A DNA stretch of 39,495 nucleotides, from positions 1 to 39,495 of the forward strand of contig MENF01000072.1 of the NCBI GenBank assembly GCA_001769035.1, given 5' to 3'. The notes under the pieces were generated by a model. It was not told where the DNA came from. It ran no database searches and worked only from the letters and a program-made list of their open reading frames with translations. The stretch comes from Bacteroidetes bacterium GWA2_32_17. Its GTDB lineage: Bacteria > Bacteroidota > Bacteroidia > Bacteroidales > GWA2-32-17. Positions 1 through 7,543 of this stretch are shown here, one piece after another (within the stretch, counting starts at the first letter, position 1; each line of letters begins with the position of its first letter). Both the position numbers and the translations under genes were made by a program.

Positions 1-330
1 TGTTTTGGTATTTGGAAATTTTTAGACGCTGATATACAATGAAACCGCTGATAATATTTTTACAGATAAGTTAATTAATAACTGTTTTACTTCTTAAATC
101 ATCATTCGTTAATCGATATTCGATATTCATCATTTTTTTTAGACTTATTTTTTTAGACGCTGATTGTTTATGATTTGTTGTTAGTTGGAAAGTTTAAAGT
201 TTTGGGTTTTGGGCAACCTCACCTAAATCCTCTCCAAAGGAGAGGACTTTAAAAATGTGAGGTGTTTTGATATTTGTGAATTTTTAGACGCTGATTGACG
301 CTGATTTGTTTTGTAAATTGTTTTTTTACG
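1..330. repeat. Dispersed GACGCTGAT-type intergenic repeats
   Basis: AT-rich non-coding sequence with several copies of a motif close to TTTTAGACGCTGAT (near 23, 151, 282 and 327). The same motif family returns at about 2457-2660 beyond the toxin-antitoxin genes, often as TTTTAGACACTGAT. I see no credible coding sequence. The first 50 bases resemble the sequence near 2525-2570, so the two flanks of the AbiE pair are built from the same repeat families. Confidence 0.6.
196..296. repeat. Left copy of ~100-bp direct repeat flanking AbiE
   Basis: This block contains the palindrome CTCTCCAAAGGAGAG and ends in a TTTTAGACGCTGATT motif. A similar block in the same orientation lies at 2371-2472, with scattered mismatches and small gaps. 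The two copies bracket the toxin-antitoxin genes about 2.2 kb apart. Confidence 0.65.
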
Positions 331-623
331 CTGATTTAATATGATTGAGTTTTGCTATTTATTTGTTTTTTGTAGTTTTGTTGCTACAGAGTTTGTAGGG
401 TATTGGGAATTGAGGAGATACTGAAACCAGTTCAGCATGACGGAGGGGGTCACGTTACTCAAGGACAAACAACAGATTTTGCTCCAATCCAAACCCCATC
501 TTCGTTGTAATGTTACCAACAATTAAATCAAAAGTTGATTTTTTGTAGTTATGGTTGCCACATAAAAGCATTTAATATAATTAGGTATATAAGTTATTAA
601 TAAAGAAGGTAAGTATTATTAAT
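331..623. other. Gene-free spacer downstream of AbiEii
   Basis: No coding sequence is recognisable. A small inverted repeat (CTGAA/TTCAG around 430-445) is the only structure I see. Such short hairpins are frequent dispersed repeats in Bacteroidota intergenic DNA (recalled, not checked). Confidence 0.4.
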
Positions 624-1411
624 TTATAGCTTATCTAATAAGGTTGATTTAACAAGTTCATAAGCTTTATGCGGATTATAATGTTCTATATTTCGCAATA
701 GCATATTAGTATCGCCAATAAATTCTTCATCTTTCATTTTTAGCTCCATATTTAGCAGAAACTCCTTTTTAGTTGGCGATTTACCTGCTGCAAATTCAAT
801 ATATTTACGATAACAAAGTAGTATATTGTTAACATTTATTTCTGAAATTGAAAGAGCTTTGTATATGTCGTATAAATCGCGTCCTTTGCGTCGCTGATAC
901 AACGCTCTTAATTTTGTACCAAGCAACTCGTCTAACTTGTAGGTATTAGTTTGGCATTTTCCGGAGAACCACTGATTTTTAACATTAAATTCAATTTTTG
1001 TTAAGCCCAAAACATCGAAATGTTCACGACAATTTGTTTCAACTTTTAACCGAATGGGAATTACGGGCGGTACTTCCGACTTAAAACGAAAAACTAAAGT
1101 ATTATTGTTGGCTTTTTGTTTTATAACCGGTTTACCAAAAATGAGAGAACTTTGCTAATTTGAATTATAGTTTTTTTTATTGGTTCAACTTTAATCTGCA
1201 CCAAATCAATATCTTCCGAATAACGTGATTGTGGGCTTAAATATAGTTTATGAAGTGCAGTACCACCTCTGAAAGCCAAGTGCGATGACAAAAATTCATC
1301 ATTAAATAATTTTACTAATGCACGGCAAATAACCAAGTCTTGCTCTATCTGCTCAATGTTATTCCAAGGAACTGTGTTTCTCCACTCATTTATTGCATAC
1401 TCGGGTATCAT
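624..1411 (-). pseudogene. abiEii: AbiEii-type nucleotidyltransferase toxin, frameshifted
   Basis: Toxin half of a type IV AbiE-like system; the family transfers nucleotides and arrests growth, and its antitoxin represses the operon. The N-terminal part (1121-1411) carries the nucleotidyltransferase signature: RGGTALHKL at residues 48-56, then SEDIDL at 65-70. The C-terminal part (from about 1140 down to 624) includes the family-typical KLRALYQRRKGRDLYDI stretch. The two parts are in different frames. Adding one base to the five-A run at 1137-1141 joins them into a smooth 262-residue protein, about the usual family length, running from SFF through GKPVIKQK to the end. The break is therefore a single-base deletion in a homopolymer, either a real inactivating mutation or a sequencing error. 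The start overlaps the antitoxin gene stop by four bases. Confidence 0.85.
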
Positions 1412-2226
1412 TCGTCAATTTCTATTTGCTCATTTACAATTACTTTCCATTTTTTATTTGTAATGCAACCAAAAGTTGATTTCCTGTTTTTTAATGGCGT
1501 TTTGCGCATTGGACATCCAAATTCTTTCATTTTTTGCAATAACTCATTAGCTAATGTGTTATATCCAAGCTCTATATCTAACAAATAACCTGACCTATAA
1601 ATAACCGGAGCGGGTACGTGTTCAAAAAATAGTTTAGGTATATTTTTAAATTTTATTTTATTAGCAAGTTCATTAAGAATAGTGGAAACTCTGTTTAATC
1701 CTCCTACTTCTCTTTCGTATTGTACTAAATCGGCAGCGGTTAGTTCAGGGCAAGATACATTAACGTATCCGGTTTTAGTTTTCTTTTTAACGATTAGCCC
1801 GATTGGTATTTCTTTCTTATTTGTAAAATTTATTTTAATTCCTTTTTTTATTGAGCTACGAAGTGAACCCGAAGTTGTAACTATGCAAAATTCTTGTGGT
1901 TGCTGATGCGTAGCTCCATAAAATACAGAGGCACTTAACAATGAAATGTAATACGGTCTGTTTAGATATTTCATTAAATTATCTATATATAAAACAGGCG
2001 GAACTATTCCTTTTACACTATATTCGATAGGAATAATAGCATAAAAACCTTGCCACACCGAGTAAATTCTACCCTTTAGAACTAAACGATTAAGGGCATT
2101 TTTTAACGCAACTTTATTGTTTAAAGGAAATTGATTGTATAATTCTTTTAAAGCAAAAGTAATTCGTCCACGCCTTTGAATATCGTCAATCCAATTTCTA
2201 ACTTTATATTTTTGCTCCGTTTGCAT
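1408..2226 (-). CDS. abiEi: AbiEi-type antitoxin / transcriptional repressor
   Basis: 272-residue protein with the architecture of type IV antitoxins. An N-terminal winged helix (about residues 8-65, ending in GRIYSVWQGFYAI) would bind the operon promoter. A larger C-terminal domain with the family-typical SLLSASVFYGATHQ (about 95-108) and PELTAADLVQYE (about 160-171) neutralises the toxin. The stop codon overlaps the toxin start (ATGA), the standard order antitoxin then toxin. A TATATTTG box lies about 20 bases upstream. The antitoxin is intact while its partner toxin is frameshifted, which is the tolerable direction of decay. Confidence 0.85.
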   Translation of the reverse strand: MQTEQKYKVRNWIDDIQRRGRITFALKELYNQFPLNNKVALKNALNRLVLKGRIYSVWQGFYAIIPIEYSVKGIVPPVLYIDNLMKYLNRPYYISLLSASVFYGATHQQPQEFCIVTTSGSLRSSIKKGIKINFTNKKEIPIGLIVKKKTKTGYVNVSCPELTAADLVQYEREVGGLNRVSTILNELANKIKFKNIPKLFFEHVPAPVIYRSGYLLDIELGYNTLANELLQKMKEFGCPMRKTPLKNRKSTFGCITNKKWKVIVNEQIEIDE

Positions 2227-2248
2227 TAATTATCTTACATTACAACTG

Positions 2249-2256
2249 CAAATATA
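2249..2256 (-). promoter_or_regulatory. Bacteroidota-type -7 box of the AbiE operon
   Basis: On the minus strand this reads TATATTTG followed by CAG, matching the TAnnTTTG -7 element of Bacteroidota promoters. It lies 23 bases before the AbiEi start codon. I do not see a clear TTG at the -33 position, so the call rests on the -7 box and its placement. Confidence 0.5.
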
Positions 2257-2370
2257 ATCATTATTTGATAATTTGTGCAGTTTGTATGTCGTTTATTTTA
2301 GACAATAATTTCAATTAGTCTATCTTTAATTTTAACTGCAGGATTACCAACATAAACCCCATAAGCTTCT

Positions 2371-2472
2371 AAAAGTTTTGGGTTTTGGGCAACCTCACCC
2401 AAACCCTCTCCAAAGGAGAGGGCTTAAAAAGGGGATGTGTTTTGATATTTGTTATTTTTTTAGACACTGATT
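2371..2472. repeat. Right copy of ~100-bp direct repeat flanking AbiE
   Basis: Matches 196-296 in the same orientation, including the CTCTCCAAAGGAGAG palindrome, the TGTTTTGATATTTG stretch and a terminal TTTTAGACACTGATT. Further copies of the GACACTGAT/GACGCTGAT motif follow to about 2660. No real gene is seen here; open frames over this stretch are repeat sequence. Confidence 0.65.
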
Positions 2473-2694
2473 TGTTATTAGTTGAAAAGTTTGAGGTTTC
2501 GGGTTTTTGGTTTTGGTATTTGTGTTTTGGTATTTGGAATTTTTTTAGACACTGATAAACGCTGATAACACGGATTGTTTTTTCAACTTCGTTATTCAAC
2601 ATTCTTTATTCAATATTCGATATTAGTTGTTTTTTTTGACGCTGATTTATGCTGATGGATTATGATTTGTTCGATGTTCGTTATAAATATACAA

Positions 2695-2830
2695 CCTGAC
2701 AGGAACTTCGTAACCTGTCAGGATGTGTACCATCTCCTTGGTTCGTGTCCTCACGAAACAAGAGGTTTTTGGTTTTGGTATTTGGAGCTTAGTCTTTGGT
2801 AGGAACTTCGTAACCTGTCAGGATGTGTAC
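2695..2830. repeat. CCTGACAGG hairpin and 30-bp duplicate 100 bp apart
   Basis: CCTGACAGG (2695-2703) and CCTGTCAGG (2714-2722) form a perfect 9-bp stem. The 30 bases at 2701-2730 recur exactly at 2801-2830. Next to each copy is a version of GGTTCGTG/CACGAACC (about 2739-2757 and 2836-2848), the same hairpin core that forms the tandem array at 3157. This looks like a nest of dispersed palindromic repeats. Confidence 0.65.
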
Positions 2831-3001
2831 TAATGAGGACACGAACCAAGTCGGAAGGTTTAATTTGTTGGAAATAATTCTAACAAAGATTTTAAAATGT
2901 AACCTTTTATTAATTTTATCGTATATAAAACAAAATTCTAATAATAATTAAGACAGATACTAAATTAATGTAAATTTTAATAATAAATGATTTTTTTTAT
3001 T

Positions 3002-3009
3002 TATATTTG
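3002..3009 (+). promoter_or_regulatory. Possible -7 box upstream of the tandem hairpin array
   Basis: TATATTTG followed by T matches the TAnnTTTG element. It is about 410 bases upstream of the next plus-strand gene, so if used it would give a long leader containing the five hairpins at 3157-3350. No -33 TTG is clear. Weak call. Confidence 0.25.
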
Positions 3010-3156
3010 TGAGTCCAGTCTAAAAAGGGTTCAAATCGGGAAAAGTTAAAAATCAGATTTACCCCTGCTCCCGCCTTAATTGCGGGACAAGCTCTAAAGG
3101 GAGTCTGATGTTCAACATTTTCTCCCGCTTATGCGGGAGAAAAAAATGGCAAAATT

Positions 3157-3368
3157 GGTTCGTGAGGACACGAACCAAGCAAGGTAAATTGGCAAAATTG
3201 GTTCGTGGGGACACAAACCAAGCAAGGTAAATTGGCAAAATTGGTTCGTGGGGACACAAACCAAGCAAGGTAAATTGGCAAAATTGGTTCGTGGGGACAC
3301 GAACCAAGCAAGGTAAAATGGCAAAATTGGTTCGTGAGGACACGAACCAAGGCGGACACGAACCAAGG
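3157..3368 (+). repeat. 43-bp tandem repeat with hairpin core, five units
   Basis: Five units start at 3157, 3200, 3243, 3286 and 3329, a constant period of 43. Each opens with GGTTCGTG, a four-base loop and CACGAACC, an 8-bp hairpin; units 2 and 3 have a one-base mismatch in the stem. A partial extra CACGAACC pair follows at about 3355. A separate perfect hairpin (TCTCCCGC, TTAT, GCGGGAGA) lies just before it at 3121-3140. The array ends about 50 bases before the start codon of the T9SS protein gene. Confidence 0.85.
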
Positions 3369-3418
3369 CATGTTGAACAAAAAACGTAATTTATTGTAAA
3401 ACAAAAAAATATAAAAAT

Positions 3419-6400
3419 ATGAAACACATTACACTGTTTATTCTGCTGGCAATTTCATCTTTATTAGTTAATGCACAAGGATGGATGTGGGCAAAACATT
3501 TTAACGGAACCGGGTCAAATCAGCCTGTTTCAATTAGCCAGGATAATGTTGGAAATTACTATGTTTATGGTAATTTTAAAAACCAGGTAACTCAGGATGC
3601 AATAACCCTTAATTCATATAGCGGTTCGCAGGATATATTTCTTGCAAAATATAACCCGCTGGGCGAAGTGCAATGGATAAAACAAATAGGCGGAACAGGC
3701 ACCGAAACGGCATATTCTTTATGTTTTAATTCCGATTATAGTTCCTTTTACATTACCGGTAATTTTAACAATACTTTTAATATTGAAGGGACTTACCTTA
3801 ATACTATAGGAGGATTAGATGTTTTTATGGCAAAATTTTCGGCTAACGGTACTTTAGATTGGGCAAAAAACGTTGCTTATGGTACTATCAACCAGACATC
3901 AAGCGGTATTTGCATAGATACTGACGGTAATATTGTTCTGGTTGGTATGTTTTTAGATAATGTAAGTTTTTATGGTGGTGTTTATACACTAACTTCCCCA
4001 ATTCCATCTGTTCGTCAGAATTTTATTGCTAAATTCAATAGCAGCGGCATACCTCTTTGGTCGAAAATGATTGATGGAGACAATGCTGCATCTTATATCC
4101 GCTCAGTTTCAACAAATAATAACGAATATTATTTTAGCGGACAATATATGGGAACTCTTGATTTTGGGACTTCATCTATTACCAACAGCAATTCAAACAG
4201 AGATGGTTTTGTTTATAAAACTAATACTAACGGCGATTTTCAGTGGGTACGTGAAATATCGGGTTCCAACTACGACGAATACATTATAAGACATGTTCAG
4301 GACGGAACCGGAAATGTATATACAGGTGGTTATTTTTACAGTTCATCTTTAGTTATTGACTCTACCGCAACAGTAACCTCCAATGTGGCTATAAATAACC
4401 ATTATTCCGGAAAAAGTGATATTGTTATTTTAAAGTATTCTTCGGATGGAACATTACAATGGGTAAAAGCTTATGGCTCGAACAAAGATGACGTAATATC
4501 CGATATTTATGCAACTCAAAATAATGTCTTGTTTACCGGCTCTTATTCCGATTCCATAAATTTTAATGGTTTCAATTTACTTAATTCCGGTGGAAGTGAT
4601 GCCTTTACTGCTGTATGCAGCAGCTATACGGGCATTGTTAGTTCGGCTTTAAAAGCTGCAGGACCCAATAACGATTATGGTAAAACTTGTTTTTATAACT
4701 CAAACGAAAGAAATTTTGTAACATCAGGCGATTTTTTCTCTACAAGTTTAACTATTGGTTCTTACGCACCATTTACTAACTCGGTTCAGGATTTAACTAC
4801 GCGTGATGCTTACATTGCACGCTATGGTTGTTTCGACAGCGTAGGTACTTCTTTTAATAATGTAACATGTAACGGTGCAAATAATGGTACAGCTACAGCC
4901 ACTCCTACCATAGGTTCGGCACCTTATTATTATACGTGGTCGAATGCTGAGACAACTGCAACCATTTCTAATTTAACACCGGGCACATATTCAGTTACTG
5001 TTACTACCGATATTTCATGTTCTGCTACTGCTTCTGTAACCATTACACAACCCAATGTATTAACTTCGGATTCTTCGCAAACCAACGTGAGTTGTTATGG
5101 AGGTAGTGATGGTACTGCTACAGTTATACCTTCCGGCGGAACTCCATCTTACTCATATTTATGGTCGAATAGCCAGACAACAGCAACCGCAATAGACTTA
5201 GTTGCAGGAATATACAATGTTACAGTTACTGATAATAACAGTTGTACAACAACCAATTCGGTTACAATTACCGAACCGGCAGTATTATCTGCAACAAATT
5301 CTACCACACAGGTATCATGCCCCGGTGGCAGTAACGGAACAGCTACCGTAACACCTACAGGAGGAACAACTCCATATACATATATATGGAACTCTTCACC
5401 TCAACAATATACAGCACAAGCAACAAATCTTACTGAAGGTACTTATACCTGTACTGTTACAGATGACTGTGGAACTACCTTAACAAAGGTTTGCAATGTA
5501 ACTACAGTACCACGGCCTACGACAAAACTAAGAACAGCCTATTGCGGAGCAACCATTTCAAGTTTAGGTGGTTATATTTTATGCGACCCTGTAACAAATG
5601 CTGTTGATTTTGAATACAATTTTGTTCATGCCGGAAGTGGCTATGATCAAACAGTTACAAAAGGAAGTGGCTCTACAGTATTATATATGAATACTATTCC
5701 GGGTTTAACTTATGGCAAAACATACGATGTAAAAGTCCGGGCACAGACGAATGACGCTTGTGGAGTAATATGGGGAGATTATAGTACAGTTTGTCAACTT
5801 ACTATAGACAATATTCCATTAACTAAACTCAGAGATGCATATTGTGGTGTAACAACCGGTGATTTAAACACCTACATTTTATGTGATCCTGTTGGAGGTG
5901 CAACTGATTATCAATACAATTTTGTAAATGTCGCACTCGGGTATAACCAGACAGTTACAAGGGGGAGTTCAACATCTTCCTTATATTTATATACTGTCCC
6001 TGGTCTTCAGTATGAAAAAACATACGATGTAAAAGTTAAAGCTTATATAAGTGGGGTCTGGGGAGAATATGGAACAATGTGCCAGATTACTTTACCTTCA
6101 TTTCCATTAACCAAACTTAATAGTACATCTTGTGGTGATACTGTTGACAATATTAATGCAATTGTATATTGCAATATAGTTGCAGGGGCATCCGATTATC
6201 AATATAATTTTGTTCATGTAGGGAGTGGATATGACCAAACAAAGATCAGGGGTGCAAGTACAATTGCCCTCACTCTTAATACAGTTCCAGGTATATCATC
6301 AGGGAAAACGTACGACGTAAAGGTAAAAGGTTATGTAAACGGAGTTTGGGGTGATTATGGTGTTGTTTGTCAACTTACTATAGACAATAATATTCCATTA

Positions 6401-7255
6401 ACTAAGCTCAGAGATGCATATTGTGGTGTAACAACCGGTAATTTAAACACCTACATTTTATGTGATCCTGTTGGAGATGCAACTGATTATCAATACAATT
6501 TTGTAAATGTCGCACTCGGGTATGACCAAACAGTTACCAGGGGTAGTTCAACAACATCTTTATATTTAAATACTATCCCTGGTCTTCGGTATGAAAAAAC
6601 ATACGATGTAAAAGTTAAAGCTTATGTAAGTGGTGTCTGGGGAGAATATGGAACAATGTGCCAGATTACTTTGCCTTCATTTCCCTTAACCAAACTTAAT
6701 AGTACATCTTGTGGTGTTACTGTTGCCAATATTAATGCAATTATATATTGCAATGTAGTTGCAGGGGCATCCGATTATCAATATAATTTTATACATGCAG
6801 CGAGCGGGTACGATCAAACAAAAATCAGAGGTGCAAGTACTACTGCTTTAACTCTAAATACTGTTCCAGGAATTACAACAGGCAAAACATACGATGTTAA
6901 GGTAAAAGGATATGTCAACGGAATCTGGGGAGATTATGGCGTGGTTTGTCAGCTCACCATTGGTGGTTCCAAATCACTAACAAATAATAATTCAGGTATC
7001 AATGAAGAATTTATTAATGTGGTTGCATACCCAAATCCTTTTACTGAAAACATTACAATAGCACTGAAATCTTCTACACAGGATATTGTTAATGTTAGTG
7101 TGTTTGATGTTTCCGGTCGAATTGTTTCAACCTATTCTGTTGAACCTAATTCAGAATTTGAAATGGGAAGCGAATTATATAAGGGGATGTACTTTATTCA
7201 AGCTGTTGATGGCACGGGACAGAAAGCTGTTGTTAAAGTTATTAAAACGGAATGA
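3419..7255 (+). CDS. T9SS-exported beta-propeller/SprB-repeat surface protein
   Basis: 1278-residue secreted protein. A signal peptide (residues 1-19, ending VNA) is followed by about seven beta-propeller-like blades (25-470) marked by recurring W-[AVIS]-[KR] and GG.D.F.AK motifs. Three SprB-type repeats follow, each with a VTCNG or VSC-GG opening (about 480, 555 and 630). Then come five copies of a ~96-residue domain (about 701-1183) with TKLR-AYCG, YILCDPV, YQYNFV, GKTYDVKV, WG-YG and a closing CQ-TI. A T9SS type A sorting domain (about 1190-1278, YPNPF opening, GMYFIQ) should direct export and surface attachment. It is probably an adhesin or matrix protein; the ligand is unknown. Domains 2-3 and 4-5 are nearly identical, from a recent duplication. 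The gene downstream shares the 96-residue domain. Confidence 0.85.
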   Translation: MKHITLFILLAISSLLVNAQGWMWAKHFNGTGSNQPVSISQDNVGNYYVYGNFKNQVTQDAITLNSYSGSQDIFLAKYNPLGEVQWIKQIGGTGTETAYSLCFNSDYSSFYITGNFNNTFNIEGTYLNTIGGLDVFMAKFSANGTLDWAKNVAYGTINQTSSGICIDTDGNIVLVGMFLDNVSFYGGVYTLTSPIPSVRQNFIAKFNSSGIPLWSKMIDGDNAASYIRSVSTNNNEYYFSGQYMGTLDFGTSSITNSNSNRDGFVYKTNTNGDFQWVREISGSNYDEYIIRHVQDGTGNVYTGGYFYSSSLVIDSTATVTSNVAINNHYSGKSDIVILKYSSDGTLQWVKAYGSNKDDVISDIYATQNNVLFTGSYSDSINFNGFNLLNSGGSDAFTAVCSSYTGIVSSALKAAGPNNDYGKTCFYNSNERNFVTSGDFFSTSLTIGSYAPFTNSVQDLTTRDAYIARYGCFDSVGTSFNNVTCNGANNGTATATPTIGSAPYYYTWSNAETTATISNLTPGTYSVTVTTDISCSATASVTITQPNVLTSDSSQTNVSCYGGSDGTATVIPSGGTPSYSYLWSNSQTTATAIDLVAGIYNVTVTDNNSCTTTNSVTITEPAVLSATNSTTQVSCPGGSNGTATVTPTGGTTPYTYIWNSSPQQYTAQATNLTEGTYTCTVTDDCGTTLTKVCNVTTVPRPTTKLRTAYCGATISSLGGYILCDPVTNAVDFEYNFVHAGSGYDQTVTKGSGSTVLYMNTIPGLTYGKTYDVKVRAQTNDACGVIWGDYSTVCQLTIDNIPLTKLRDAYCGVTTGDLNTYILCDPVGGATDYQYNFVNVALGYNQTVTRGSSTSSLYLYTVPGLQYEKTYDVKVKAYISGVWGEYGTMCQITLPSFPLTKLNSTSCGDTVDNINAIVYCNIVAGASDYQYNFVHVGSGYDQTKIRGASTIALTLNTVPGISSGKTYDVKVKGYVNGVWGDYGVVCQLTIDNNIPLTKLRDAYCGVTTGNLNTYILCDPVGDATDYQYNFVNVALGYDQTVTRGSSTTSLYLNTIPGLRYEKTYDVKVKAYVSGVWGEYGTMCQITLPSFPLTKLNSTSCGVTVANINAIIYCNVVAGASDYQYNFIHAASGYDQTKIRGASTTALTLNTVPGITTGKTYDVKVKGYVNGIWGDYGVVCQLTIGGSKSLTNNNSGINEEFINVVAYPNPFTENITIALKSSTQDIVNVSVFDVSGRIVSTYSVEPNSEFEMGSELYKGMYFIQAVDGTGQKAVVKVIKTE
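5789..6943 (+). repeat. In-frame ~576-bp tandem duplication within the T9SS gene
   Basis: Copy 1 (5789-6364) and copy 2 (6365-6943) begin with the same GTTTGTCAACTTACTATAGA and stay nearly identical through two 96-residue domains. The lengths are 576 and 579 bases, both multiples of three. Nucleotide similarity between the two copies is far higher than between neighbouring domains, so the two-domain unit was duplicated as a block. Confidence 0.85.
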
Positions 7256-7543
7256 CGGAGTTGAATGCTTGTAAAGTTAAAATATTAAAATAATTAATTA
7301 CGGATTACGAGGTTTTTGAGCAGTGGGGTTTCTTTCATGTGGAGTCACTTAGGAAATAGCTTTTGGGACTACGAAGTACTAAGCAAAGCTAAATCAGAAT
7401 GGGTGAAGTGTTTTTTTCAGAGCAAACATGGAAACCTTTTTATGTTTTATTTAGTCTATATAGAAAATAGTTTTTAATGGAACATTAATTTCATTACTTA
7501 CGTAAAAACAAAACATGAATAATAACCTTAAAATATATAAAAT
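7256..7543. other. Spacer between the two T9SS protein genes
   Basis: 288 bases without a recognisable gene. A weak inverted repeat (AGCTTT near 7350 and AAAGCT near 7387) is present. I find neither a convincing TAnnTTTG box nor a terminator with a T-run, so whether the second gene has its own promoter is open. Confidence 0.35.

Noticed and set aside
2369-2602. 77-residue minus-strand open frame
   Set aside because: It consists of the dispersed repeats at 2371-2660 read through; composition is not gene-like.
3121-3140. Perfect TCTCCCGC/GCGGGAGA hairpin as a terminator
   Set aside because: It is followed by an A-run on the plus strand and lacks a T-run after it on either strand; no gene ends here.
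3157-3368. CRISPR-like array
   Set aside because: The whole 43-bp unit repeats, so there are no unique spacers, and no cas genes are near.
3059-3427. Overlapping minus-strand open frames with repeated PHEPILP/FVSPRTNF peptides
   Set aside because: They are translations of the 43-bp hairpin repeat in different frames and show no family features.
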